Positions 6,718 to 14,324 of a stretch of DNA of 20,880 nt are shown in pieces; position 1 is the stretch's first letter, and each line of letters begins with the position of its first letter. A program made the position numbers and the translations under genes. The stretch spans positions 1 to 20,880 of the forward strand of contig SKRY01000148.1 in the NCBI GenBank assembly GCA_007118235.1. The letters run 5' to 3'. Source of the DNA: Candidatus Hydrogenedentota bacterium (lineage in GTDB: Bacteria; Hydrogenedentota; Hydrogenedentia; Hydrogenedentales; SLHB01). The notes below the pieces were generated by a model. That model ran no database searches and was not told the DNA's origin. It was given only the letters and a program-made list of their open reading frames with translations.

Positions 6718-8184
6718 ATGGCAGACGACAAGCACAACGATCAGGATACCGCTCAAGAGGAGGATCTCGCCGCGGGGGACGCTCCGGCGGCCGCCGACGT
6801 GGCGGAAGAAGGGGACGAGGAAGTCTTCAAGTTTGTTGAGGAGCCCGAGTTCGACGTGAAGTACCAGGGCGATTGCCTGTACGAGGTCGAGATTTCCATC
6901 CCTCCCGCTAACCGCGCCAAGAAGTCCGAGGAACTCTTCAGCGAGTTGAAGTCCGAGGCCGAGGTGCCGGGATTCCGCCCAGGGCGGGCTCCGCGGCGCG
7001 TGCTCGAAAAGCGGTTTGGAAAGGCGGTGAAGGGCGAGGTAATTTCGCATCTGCTTGACGCGGCCTTCCGGAAGCTTCTTGAGGAACAAGAGCTTGAGCC
7101 CCTGGATACCCCGGACATCGACGGGATCAAGGAGAATGAGGATTCGCCGGACACCGAACCTCTCAAATTCACCCTCAAGTTCGAGGTCGGGCCCATTGCG
7201 AAGCTCGATGACTATAAGAACCTTGAACTCGAACGCGAGGTGCTGAAGGTCGACGACGCCGAAGTCGATGAGGCCCTGGAGCGGGTAGGGGAGCAAAACC
7301 AGGATTACGCGGCGATCGATGACGCAGCCCAGGAGGGCGATCAAGTCGTCATCGACTTTGACGGAACCGTCGGCGGAGAGTTTTTCGAGGGCGGGGCGGG
7401 CCGCGATTATCCGTATATTCTGGGCGCCAAGCGTTTCTTCCCCGAGTTCGAAGAGGTGCTCACGGGCGCCAAGGCGGGCGACGAGAAGCAGTGTGAGGTC
7501 ACCTTGCCCGATCACATGCCCAATGAGGCGTTGCGGGGGCAAAAGGCTCAATTCACCCTGAAGGTGAAAGAAGTCAGGCGCCGCCAGAAACCGGCGTTCA
7601 ACGATGAATTCGCGCAGGGCCTCGGCTACGAGGACCTCGCCGACATGCGGGAAAAAATTCGCGAGAGTATTCAGGAGCGGTACGATTACGTGCTTGACTC
7701 CAGGCTCCAGGAACAAGCCATTGATACGTTGGTTGAAAAGGCGAGCTTTGAGCTGCCTCAATCCTGGGTCAAGCGTCTGACGGATTCCCATGTTGAGCAA
7801 CTTCGTTCAGAGGCCGGCTATGACGAGAATGAGGCCGTGCCCGAGGAAGAGGAAGCGGAGTGGCGTGACCAGGCCGCGGAACGAGCCGACAAGGAAATCA
7901 AGCGGATGGCCGTCGTATCCACGATCATTCGGGAGGAGAAGCTTGAGGCCACCGAGGAAGACTTTGAGGACGAGGCGGAACGCATGACGCAAGACTACGG
8001 GATGAGAGCTTCCGTGCGTGATGTGGCTCAAGTGTTGATGGGGGGGCAGATGCGCTCCCACACGGAAGACCGAATCTTGCGCCGTAAGGCTTTGGACCTT
8101 GTCGTTGAGCATGCTACAATAGCGGAAAAGGAAATCGACAAGAGCGAACTCGAAAACGCTGATGAGGCGGAAAGCGAATCCTGA
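6718..8184 (+). CDS. tig: Trigger factor, ribosome-associated chaperone
   Basis: This chaperone binds ribosomal protein L23 at the exit tunnel, shields nascent chains, and carries an FKBP-type prolyl isomerase domain. The ribosome-binding signature GFRPGRAP is at residues 85-92 (E. coli: 43-50). The isomerase domain spans about 205-285 (VIDFDGTVGGEFFEGG to FTLKVKEV), and the helical arms run to the end. At 488 residues it is longer than the usual ~430, because of an acidic N-terminal extension of about 42 residues (17 Asp/Glu in the first 45). The ATG at 6718 is preferred; the open frame extends upstream only into the tRNA. GGAAG at 6701-6705 is a distant, weak ribosome site. Its TGA overlaps the clpP ATG by one base. 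Confidence 0.96.
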   Translation: MADDKHNDQDTAQEEDLAAGDAPAAADVAEEGDEEVFKFVEEPEFDVKYQGDCLYEVEISIPPANRAKKSEELFSELKSEAEVPGFRPGRAPRRVLEKRFGKAVKGEVISHLLDAAFRKLLEEQELEPLDTPDIDGIKENEDSPDTEPLKFTLKFEVGPIAKLDDYKNLELEREVLKVDDAEVDEALERVGEQNQDYAAIDDAAQEGDQVVIDFDGTVGGEFFEGGAGRDYPYILGAKRFFPEFEEVLTGAKAGDEKQCEVTLPDHMPNEALRGQKAQFTLKVKEVRRRQKPAFNDEFAQGLGYEDLADMREKIRESIQERYDYVLDSRLQEQAIDTLVEKASFELPQSWVKRLTDSHVEQLRSEAGYDENEAVPEEEEAEWRDQAAERADKEIKRMAVVSTIIREEKLEATEEDFEDEAERMTQDYGMRASVRDVAQVLMGGQMRSHTEDRILRRKALDLVVEHATIAEKEIDKSELENADEAESES

Positions 8185-8807
8185 TGGATATGAAGAATCC
8201 GATGGACATCCGCGGCGTTACCATCTACGAACAAACCAGCCGGGGCGAGCGCCTCTATGACATCTATTCAAGGCTGTTGGCCGACCGGATTGTTTTTCTT
8301 GGAATGCCTGTGGATGACCTCGTGGCGAACTATATTATCGGCCAGTTGTTGTTTTTGGAAGCCGAGGATCCGGATAAGGACATCCAGTTGTACATCAACA
8401 CCCCCGGCGGCAGCGTGACCGCGGGATTGGCGATTTACGACACCATCCAGTACATCCGCCCCAATGTCTCGACCATCTGCTTGGGGCAGGCCGCAAGCAT
8501 GGGCGCCGTGCTCATGGCGGCCGGAACGAACGGCAAGCGGTACAGCCTTCCCTACGCCCGGTTCCTGTTGCATCAGCCCATGGGGGGCGTGCACGGCCAG
8601 GCCTCGGATATTGATATCCAAGCCAAGGAGATTATCCGCATTGGCGAGATGATCGACGAGATCCTTGTGAAACACACCGGTCAGCCGTTGGAAATCATCC
8701 GCCGCGACAGCGACCGGGACTTTTTCATGGGCGCGGAAGAGGCCAAGGAGTACGGCCTGATCGACGAAGTCCTGCGCCGCGAGGATGCTTCAGTTCCAGT
8801 GAATTAG
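8184..8807 (+). CDS. clpP: ATP-dependent Clp protease proteolytic subunit ClpP
   Basis: This serine peptidase forms the tetradecameric barrel that degrades proteins unfolded by ClpX or ClpA in the cytoplasm. The 207 residues equal the E. coli precursor length. The catalytic triad is intact: S105 in GQAASMGA, H130 in LLHQPMGG and D179 in the DSDRDFFM stretch. The segment YINTPGGSVTAGLAIYD is typical. The ATG overlaps the tig stop (TGATG), so the two are coupled. In many bacteria clpX follows clpP, but here the unit ends with a strong terminator and glgC follows, so clpX must be elsewhere. Confidence 0.97.
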   Translation: MDMKNPMDIRGVTIYEQTSRGERLYDIYSRLLADRIVFLGMPVDDLVANYIIGQLLFLEAEDPDKDIQLYINTPGGSVTAGLAIYDTIQYIRPNVSTICLGQAASMGAVLMAAGTNGKRYSLPYARFLLHQPMGGVHGQASDIDIQAKEIIRIGEMIDEILVKHTGQPLEIIRRDSDRDFFMGAEEAKEYGLIDEVLRREDASVPVN

Positions 8808-8843
8808 AAGCAGGGCGACACTGCTAGGTTTCTTTGATTATGG

Positions 8844-8874
8844 CGCCGCCGCGTGTACTTGCGGCGGCGTTTTT
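8844..8874 (+). terminator. Intrinsic terminator after clpP
   Basis: CGCCGCCGC (8844-8852) and GCGGCGGCG (8861-8869) form a perfect 9-bp GC stem with an 8-base loop, followed directly by TTTTT (8870-8874). It lies 37 bases after the clpP stop and is the only complete intrinsic terminator with a T-run in the window. A smaller hairpin (AGCAG/CTGCT, 8809-8825) precedes it. The 144 bases from here to glgC contain the glgC ribosome site but no promoter I would defend. Confidence 0.9.
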
Positions 8875-9018
8875 CGTGGGAGGCATCCTTGTTTTCCGCG
8901 GGCTGTTTCGCCACAATAGATTGGCTTCGAATAGGTGTTCTGAAATCAGCGGCCGCGCGGGCTTCACGGAACGCCGGGCGGCGCAACGGCGGCAGCCGGG
9001 AGGAGGGTAATACAACCG

Positions 9019-10329
9019 ATGAGCAATCATGGTCTTGACTTCGCCAGCATCCATGAAATGGAAAACGTGGGCGCCATTGTGCTGGGCGGCGGGCGCGGCA
9101 CGCGCCTTTACCCACTTACCGTGGAGCGGGCCAAGCCCGCCGTTCCCTTGGGGGGGCGGTACCGGCTCATTGATATTCCCCTCAGCAACTGTATTCACTC
9201 CCGGATTAACCGCATTTATGTGATGACCCAATTCAACAGCACCAGCTTGAACCGGCATGTGAATAACTCGTATAAGTTCGACAGTTTTAGCGGAGGCTTT
9301 GTCGAGATCCTGGCCGCCGAGCAGACTCCGGAAGGGGGAGACTGGTATCAAGGCACCGCCGACGCCGTGCGAAAACACCTCAAGCACATCATGAACCTGA
9401 ATGCGGGGCACTTCTTGATTCTCTCCGGAGATCAGCTTTATCGCATGGATTACCGCACCCTTGTGGACACCCATCTGCGCAACAACGCCGACATCACCGT
9501 GTCCACGTTGCCGGTGAAGGAGAAGTCGGCCAGCGCTTGCGGCATCATGAAGGTGAGCGAAGACGGCCGGATAAACGAATTTGTGGAGAAGCCCCAGCCG
9601 GGTGAGCAACTCTCCGCCATGGTTTCGCCGATCTCCGTGTTCGAGCGCTACGGTTTATCCATTGAGCAAGGCGAGTATCTGGCTTCCATGGGGGTGTATG
9701 TCATCAAGCGGGAAGTGCTTGAGGACATTCTGAGGAAGAGGAACGACTGGACGGATTTCGGCACGCACATCATCCCCAATGCCCTATCCAACCGGCGGGT
9801 GATCGCCCACCTTTTTCCCGACTTCTGGGAAGACATCGGAACGGTGCGCTCCTACTATGATGTGAGCATGCGCCTGGTGCAGCAGAATCCGCCCTTCGAA
9901 TTCCACAACCCCAAGCACCTGATCTTCACACGGGCCCGCTATTTGCCGGGCGCACGCATACGGGAGGCCAGCATCACAGACGCCTTTGTGTGTGAGGGAG
10001 CGCGAATCACCGAGACGAAAATCCATAACTCCATTGTGGGCATCCGCAGTTGTCTCGGCAAGAACACGGAACTGGATCGCACCATCTTGATGGGGGCGGA
10101 TTACTATAACGAAGAAACCCGGAGCAATGCTCCCATTCCCATCGGAATCGGCGAGAATACGCGGATATCCGGCGCCATCGTGGATAAGAACGCCCGAATT
10201 GGGAAGAACGTTGTGATTCAGGGCAACAAAGAGATGCGGGATCGCAAGGGCCCTGGATTTGTCGTTCGGGATGGGATCGTGGTCATTCTCAAAAACGCCG
10301 TGATATCCGACGGGACCGAGATTGTGTGA
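9019..10329 (+). CDS. glgC: Glucose-1-phosphate adenylyltransferase (ADP-glucose pyrophosphorylase)
   Basis: This enzyme makes ADP-glucose from glucose-1-phosphate and ATP, the first committed step of glycogen synthesis, in the cytoplasm. The nucleotidyltransferase signature LGGGRGTRL is at residues 22-30. Also present are AKPAVPLGGRYRLIDIPLSN (38-57), WYQGTADAVR (109-118), SGDQLYRMDY (136-145), FVEKP (188-192) and WEDIGT (270-275). A C-terminal left-handed beta-helix starts near 310. The sequence style is closer to the cyanobacterial/plant enzymes (436 residues) than to E. coli GlgC. AGGAGGG at 9001-9007 supports the ATG at 9019; Met14 (9058) is a possible later start. It stands alone after the clpP terminator and converges with the minus-strand TSUP gene 26 bp away; no other glycogen gene is adjacent. 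Confidence 0.95.
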   Translation: MSNHGLDFASIHEMENVGAIVLGGGRGTRLYPLTVERAKPAVPLGGRYRLIDIPLSNCIHSRINRIYVMTQFNSTSLNRHVNNSYKFDSFSGGFVEILAAEQTPEGGDWYQGTADAVRKHLKHIMNLNAGHFLILSGDQLYRMDYRTLVDTHLRNNADITVSTLPVKEKSASACGIMKVSEDGRINEFVEKPQPGEQLSAMVSPISVFERYGLSIEQGEYLASMGVYVIKREVLEDILRKRNDWTDFGTHIIPNALSNRRVIAHLFPDFWEDIGTVRSYYDVSMRLVQQNPPFEFHNPKHLIFTRARYLPGARIREASITDAFVCEGARITETKIHNSIVGIRSCLGKNTELDRTILMGADYYNEETRSNAPIPIGIGENTRISGAIVDKNARIGKNVVIQGNKEMRDRKGPGFVVRDGIVVILKNAVISDGTEIV

Positions 10330-10355
10330 GTCGTTTGGGGAAGCCGCGAGCGGGC

Positions 10356-11159
10356 TCAGCCCGTGATGGCGCGGTAGGTCAGACGGGCCGCGATGATTGC
10401 GAGCAGCGCGAACATCGCCTGACGCCGTCTGGCGCGCGTGAGGTTTTGGTTGATCCAGCGTCCCGCGGGTCCTCCTGCTTGGGCTCCCGCCACGATGAGC
10501 GGAGCGAGCGCGAGGTTGACCTGTCCCCACGTCCAAGGCAAATCCGTGGTGGTCTCGGCTTGGGCGTGGGCCGCCGTGGCCGCCAGGCAGGTCATTACCA
10601 TGACCATGTTGCTGATGGCTACCACCCGCTTGTGAGAGGCCACCGCCGCCAAGAGAACCAATGGAACCATTATGGCGCCGCCGCCAACCCCGGTGGCGCC
10701 GCTTATTAACCCTGTCGTCAGCCCTATGAGAATAGCCATTTCCCGTTGGGGCTGCCGGGGGAGTTTTTCGGGCTCGTTGGGTTCGGGAAACGCCAGACGC
10801 AACGCGACCAGGGCCAGAACGATCACGAAGATCCAGGTGACGGCGCGTTCGGGCAGCAAGGCGGTGCTCCATGCGCCAGCATACCCGCCCGCGACGCTTC
10901 CGGCCGCAAGCCATCCCGTGAGCCGCCATTCAATGTCCGTCACGCCGCGATTCAACCGCCACGCGTTGATCAACGCGACGAAGGTGATGATGAACAGGCT
11001 TGTGCCTTTCGCCATGTGCTGATCCATGCCTGGCGCGAACTCGACGAACGCCGGCACCATGAGCAATCCGCCGCCGATCCCGAGCGCGTTGCTCACGACG
11101 CCAACGGCCGCTCCGAGAACGAGCATTTGCGCGAAAAACAGAAGAGAGACGTCAGGCAT
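10356..11159 (-). CDS. TSUP family permease (sulfite exporter TauE/SafE-like)
   Basis: TSUP proteins are small inner-membrane transporters for sulfite, sulfonates, organosulfur compounds or other anions. The 267-residue product has about eight hydrophobic segments and the internal duplication typical of the family: LGIGGGLLMVP at residues 26-36 is repeated as TGVGGGAIMVP at 156-166. The ATG (11159) is preceded on its strand by AAAGGG six bases upstream. It begins 30 bp after the stop of the GNAT-nitrilase gene, so the two form one operon. The substrate cannot be told from sequence. A 13-base palindrome (10351-10363, CGGGCT/AGCCCG) overlaps the stop at the junction with glgC but has no T-run. 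Confidence 0.88.
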   Translation of the reverse strand: MPDVSLLFFAQMLVLGAAVGVVSNALGIGGGLLMVPAFVEFAPGMDQHMAKGTSLFIITFVALINAWRLNRGVTDIEWRLTGWLAAGSVAGGYAGAWSTALLPERAVTWIFVIVLALVALRLAFPEPNEPEKLPRQPQREMAILIGLTTGLISGATGVGGGAIMVPLVLLAAVASHKRVVAISNMVMVMTCLAATAAHAQAETTTDLPWTWGQVNLALAPLIVAGAQAGGPAGRWINQNLTRARRRQAMFALLAIIAARLTYRAITG

Positions 11160-11189
11160 GCCGGGCCCTTTCGGTGGGGTTGTGGACGC

Positions 11190-12758
11190 CTACTCCGTGC
11201 GAATGATCTCAATGGGAATCTTGGATGAGAGTTCGTAGAGGTCCGGGCGGCGATCGCGGAAGGGGCGCACCATCCCGACTTCCCGTTGTTGAGCCAGGGA
11301 GCCCAAGTCCAGCTCGGTCATCACGACCGTCTCGACATTGGGGTCCGCCTGTGCGGCGATGGCGTTGGCTGGAAACGCGACGTCGCTGGGTGTGAAGACG
11401 GCGCTCTGCGCGTGGTTCACGAGACTGCTCTTGAGATTGGCGAGATTGCCGACATTGCCCGAGAGGAGCACGTACATCACGTTTTCCACGGCCCTCGCCC
11501 GCGCCGTGTAACGGACGCGATCATAGGCCTTGCGCTCGTCCGTGCTGAAGGGAACGAAAATGGCTTCCACGCCATGCAGACTGAGCAGCCGGGACACCTC
11601 GGGAAACTCGATGTCGTAGCAGATTTGTATGGCGAAGCGGGCCAGGCCAGTGTCGAAAATCTTGATGTCCTGCCCAGGTTGAATTCCCCACAATTTGCGT
11701 TCGCCGGGCGTGATGTGAAGCTTGTCCTGGGTGTACACCTTGCCCGTTGGCGTGAAGAGGTGGGCCACATTGAAGATTTGGTCCTCCCGGAGCACGGGAT
11801 GTGACCCGCCGATGATGAAGAGCCCATACTGCTTGGCCATGCGGGTAAACATCTCGATATACCGGTCGGTGTATCGGGCAAGATCCTCGACCGCGTCGAG
11901 ATAGTCGAGGTCGGGCCGCATCGTTCCGAAAAGCTGTGTGGTGAAGAGTTCGGGGAACATGATGAAGTGGCTGTAGTACTCGTCGGCGGTCTGAACAAAG
12001 AACTCCACTTGTCCCTCGAATTGCTCCCAGCTATGGATGCGGTGCATCATGTATTGGACCACGCATACCCGGACCTTTCGCACGGGCTTGCGGATGGGGG
12101 CGCCGGCGATTCGGCGCTGCTCGGGTTTGAAGTCGGGGTTGGGCATCTCAAGCAACGTGGCGTAGTTGAGGCTCGCCTTGTCGTTGAGATAGTCCATGTG
12201 CACGCCCCGGACCTTGTACCCAGCGCGCAAATGAGTATTGAGGGCGGGATCCTTGATATCGCCCCGGACGACCTTGTCCACGTACTCTTCCGCGGTCATG
12301 CGCCCGGCGTAGTCCCGGTAACCGGGAATGCGGCCGCCCGCGACCATGCGGCGCAGGTTGAAACGGCGCACGATTTCCTTCCGCCCGCCGTAGAGTTTTT
12401 GGGCGATGCCCCGGCCGCGATAGTCGGGGTGTACCGCGATATCGGCCCCGTACAGGGTGTCGCCGCTGGGATTGTGGTTGCTGAAGGTGCCCATCCCGGT
12501 GATTTCGTCGTAGGAGTGCCACGGGGAATCGTCATCGAGCTGCACGATGAGGGATGCGGCGTAGCCCACGATTGTTCCATCAACCTCGGCCAGCAACTGC
12601 CCTTCGGGGAAGGCTTCGAGCTGCATGCGGAAAAGGCGCTCGTCGCATAGCGCGTCGGGCGGGAAGTGGGGATACGACGCCCGTTCGCAGGCCACGATGC
12701 CGGGGATGTCCTCGTAGCGCCAGTTGCGAATGGTGACGTCTTCAGCGGTTATGGTCAT
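11190..12758 (-). CDS. GNAT acetyltransferase - carbon-nitrogen hydrolase (nitrilase superfamily) fusion
   Basis: This 522-residue protein has two enzymatic parts. The N-terminal GNAT domain (about 8-195) has the acetyl-CoA loop RGRGIA (114-119) after ADIAVHPDY. The C-terminal nitrilase-superfamily domain (about 226-500) has the intact Glu-Lys-Cys triad: E270 in MFPEL, K346 in QDKLHITPGE and C380 in QICYDIEFPE. The pairing suggests acetylation and deamidation/deacylation of related small amides, but the substrate is unknown. The same fusion exists in other bacteria (annotated as bifunctional GNAT/carbon-nitrogen hydrolase), so it is not a local accident. The start at 12758 is supported by AGGA six bases upstream; an upstream in-frame extension looks non-coding. 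A TSUP permease follows in the same operon. A strong minus-strand promoter lies about 250 bp upstream. Confidence 0.92.
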   Translation of the reverse strand: MTITAEDVTIRNWRYEDIPGIVACERASYPHFPPDALCDERLFRMQLEAFPEGQLLAEVDGTIVGYAASLIVQLDDDSPWHSYDEITGMGTFSNHNPSGDTLYGADIAVHPDYRGRGIAQKLYGGRKEIVRRFNLRRMVAGGRIPGYRDYAGRMTAEEYVDKVVRGDIKDPALNTHLRAGYKVRGVHMDYLNDKASLNYATLLEMPNPDFKPEQRRIAGAPIRKPVRKVRVCVVQYMMHRIHSWEQFEGQVEFFVQTADEYYSHFIMFPELFTTQLFGTMRPDLDYLDAVEDLARYTDRYIEMFTRMAKQYGLFIIGGSHPVLREDQIFNVAHLFTPTGKVYTQDKLHITPGERKLWGIQPGQDIKIFDTGLARFAIQICYDIEFPEVSRLLSLHGVEAIFVPFSTDERKAYDRVRYTARARAVENVMYVLLSGNVGNLANLKSSLVNHAQSAVFTPSDVAFPANAIAAQADPNVETVVMTELDLGSLAQQREVGMVRPFRDRRPDLYELSSKIPIEIIRTE

Positions 12759-13011
12759 TGTGGATCCTTTGCACGTATGGGGTGGCGGGCTGGTTATCCC
12801 TTGGAACCGGGGGCGCGCCTTCGTTGGATGGCCGCCGCCGAAGCGGGCATGCCCACAACATGCGGGCGCCGGACACACTCCACTCTCGGAGTCTCATACA
12901 GGCTCATAGCTCAGTAACCTGGAAGATGTGCATGGCGGGGCGGCCGAGCGCGAGCGCCAAGAGCCGTTTGCGAAATAACGCGTAACGCGGAAATGTATAC
13001 ACTCCGTCCTT

Positions 13012-13040
13012 ATTCTAACCTGAATGGGGGGTGATGGCAA
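13012..13040 (-). promoter_or_regulatory. Minus-strand sigma-70-type promoter for GNAT-nitrilase/TSUP operon
   Basis: On the minus strand, TTGCCA (plus positions 13040-13035; 5 of 6 to TTGACA) is followed after exactly 17 bases by TAGAAT (13017-13012; 5 of 6 to TATAAT). Transcription would start near 13005, giving a leader of about 245 bases before the ATG at 12758. The 525-bp gap 12759-13283 holds this promoter, the overlapping palindrome, a 10-bp palindrome GGGCATGCCC (12845-12854) within the leader, and weak plus-strand promoter candidates. I see no gene in it. Confidence 0.65.
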
Positions 13041-13048
13041 ATTGCCAT
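13034..13048. promoter_or_regulatory. Operator-like palindrome overlapping the -35 box
   Basis: ATGGCAA-A-TTGCCAT is a perfect inverted repeat with 7-bp arms and a one-base centre. The left arm contains the -35 box of the minus-strand promoter. The right arm holds the same TTGCCA on the plus strand, but without a good plus-strand -10 at the right distance. It may be a dimeric regulator site controlling the operon, or merely two opposed -35-like sequences. Confidence 0.35.
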
Positions 13049-13098
13049 GGTTTGGCCTCTTCAGTTAAGGTTGTATATCCTGAAGGGGCCGCTCCTGC

Positions 13099-13125
13099 TT
13101 GAAAGCGCCAGTGAATCCCTATACT
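13099..13125 (+). promoter_or_regulatory. Weak candidate promoter for the alpha/beta hydrolase gene
   Basis: TTGAAA (13099-13104) and TATACT (13120-13125) each match the sigma-70 consensus at 5 of 6 positions but are only 15 bases apart, shorter than ideal. An alternative is TTGGCC (13052-13057) with TATATC (13074-13079), 16 bases apart and 4 of 6 each. Either would leave a 5' leader of about 150-200 bases. Confidence 0.3.
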
Positions 13126-13283
13126 TTTGTGGGCGGCAACGAGGCGGCAATCGTTCACGATGCGCCGGGCATGGATCGGCCCAGTTTCAACTCGCCATGA
13201 CGCGTACGCAGGATATGCCCATGGGATGGGGGCCGCCGGGGAAGGCCCCAATTCGAAGAAAGAAGCAAGGAGACGACGCATTT

Positions 13284-14255
13284 ATGGTAGACCTCAGCAA
13301 GGTCACGAAGGCCGCGGATTGGCCCAAGCAGCGCCAGGAGATCGAAACGGTGGTTCGCGAATGGTTGGGCCCGCTCCCCGAGACGCGGGTCGAACCGCAG
13401 ATCAAGGTGATGGATGAGCAATCCGGACCCGGCTATACCCGGCGCCGGATCAATTACTTCGTGGACGAGTGGCAGCGCATTTCCGCGTGGCTTTTCGTGC
13501 CGGAAGCGCGCGATGAGGAGCGTCCGGGCATCCTGTGTTGCCATCGCGCGGTGAATCAGGGAAAGGATGAGGCCGCCGGCATCGATGCGGATCCGCGCCT
13601 CGCCTTCGCGCAACACTACGCGGAACAGGGGTATTTCACCATCGCTCCGGATTGCGTCACGGCGGGCGAACGGGTCACGCCCGGTCTGAAGCCATACGAC
13701 ACCAAGGGGATATACCGGGATCAACCCGGCGTCTCGGCGTTGGGAAGGATGCTGTTTGACCACATCCGCGCCTTGGACGTGCTCGCGGACATCAAGCAGG
13801 TGGACAGCGCCCGCTTGGGCGTGATTGGTCACGGCTTGGGAGGAGTGAACGCGTTGCTGGCGGCCGCCTTTGACGATCGGGCTCAGGCCTGTGTGGCGAG
13901 CAGCGCGTTCATCCGGTTCGCCGACGATCCCGACCCCGTGGCCCGGTGGGCCAGTGAAGACAGCTTCATCTACTTGCCAAAGGTGCGGGAGGCGGCTGAA
14001 ACAGGTGAGTTCCCCTTTGATTGGGAACATATTCTGGCCTTGGCCGCGCCCAGCGCGGTGCTCTTGAATACACCGCTCAATGATCCGGCCTTCCCAAAGC
14101 CCGCGAGTTGCCGGAAGGCGGTCACCGAGGTCAAGAAGATCTACAAGCTCCTTGGCGCGCCGGACGCCGTCGAGAATCATACCCATCGCGATGGCCCTGG
14201 GTTTTCGCGGGCCTCCCTGCAAATCGCCGACGAGTGGCTGGAGCGCTGGTTGTGA
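13284..14255 (+). CDS. Alpha/beta hydrolase fold protein (acetylxylan-esterase/dienelactone-hydrolase-like), nucleophile missing
   Basis: The 323-residue protein has an alpha/beta hydrolase layout. Strand segments lie around SAWLFVPEA (68-76) and PGILCCHRAV (81-90), and the nucleophile elbow is at GVIGHGLGGVNALLAAAF (179-196). A cap-like region and a C-terminal helix end in IADEWLERWL. In active members the elbow reads G-H-S-x-G-G; here residue 184 is Gly (codon GGC), so the nucleophilic serine is absent. The usual C-terminal Gly-His-Asp-Phe also looks altered (GPGF at 304-307), although H299 and H301 are near. It is probably a pseudoenzyme or uses another mechanism. The start at 13284 is chosen for AAGGAG at 13267-13272; the frame is open upstream but that peptide looks non-coding. 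No signal peptide is seen, so it is probably cytoplasmic. Confidence 0.8.
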   Translation: MVDLSKVTKAADWPKQRQEIETVVREWLGPLPETRVEPQIKVMDEQSGPGYTRRRINYFVDEWQRISAWLFVPEARDEERPGILCCHRAVNQGKDEAAGIDADPRLAFAQHYAEQGYFTIAPDCVTAGERVTPGLKPYDTKGIYRDQPGVSALGRMLFDHIRALDVLADIKQVDSARLGVIGHGLGGVNALLAAAFDDRAQACVASSAFIRFADDPDPVARWASEDSFIYLPKVREAAETGEFPFDWEHILALAAPSAVLLNTPLNDPAFPKPASCRKAVTEVKKIYKLLGAPDAVENHTHRDGPGFSRASLQIADEWLERWL

Positions 14256-14324
14256 TCGAGACAGGGACATCGCGGAAAGGTTTGTCAGCGCCGCCGCCAA
14301 CTGGGGGTGAACGAAGGGAAAATC

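Noticed and set aside
10351..10363. Palindrome CGGGCT-C-AGCCCG between glgC and the TSUP gene as a bidirectional terminator
   Set aside because: Only 6-bp arms, overlaps the TSUP stop codon and has no T-run on either strand.
12758..12878. Upstream extension of the GNAT-nitrilase protein by 40 residues
   Set aside because: Cys/Pro/His-rich peptide unlike a GNAT N-terminus; AGGA is well placed for the ATG at 12758.
13047..13283. Longer form of the alpha/beta hydrolase starting at 13047 or 13197
   Set aside because: No ribosome site at these starts, the upstream peptide looks non-coding, and AAGGAG precedes 13284.
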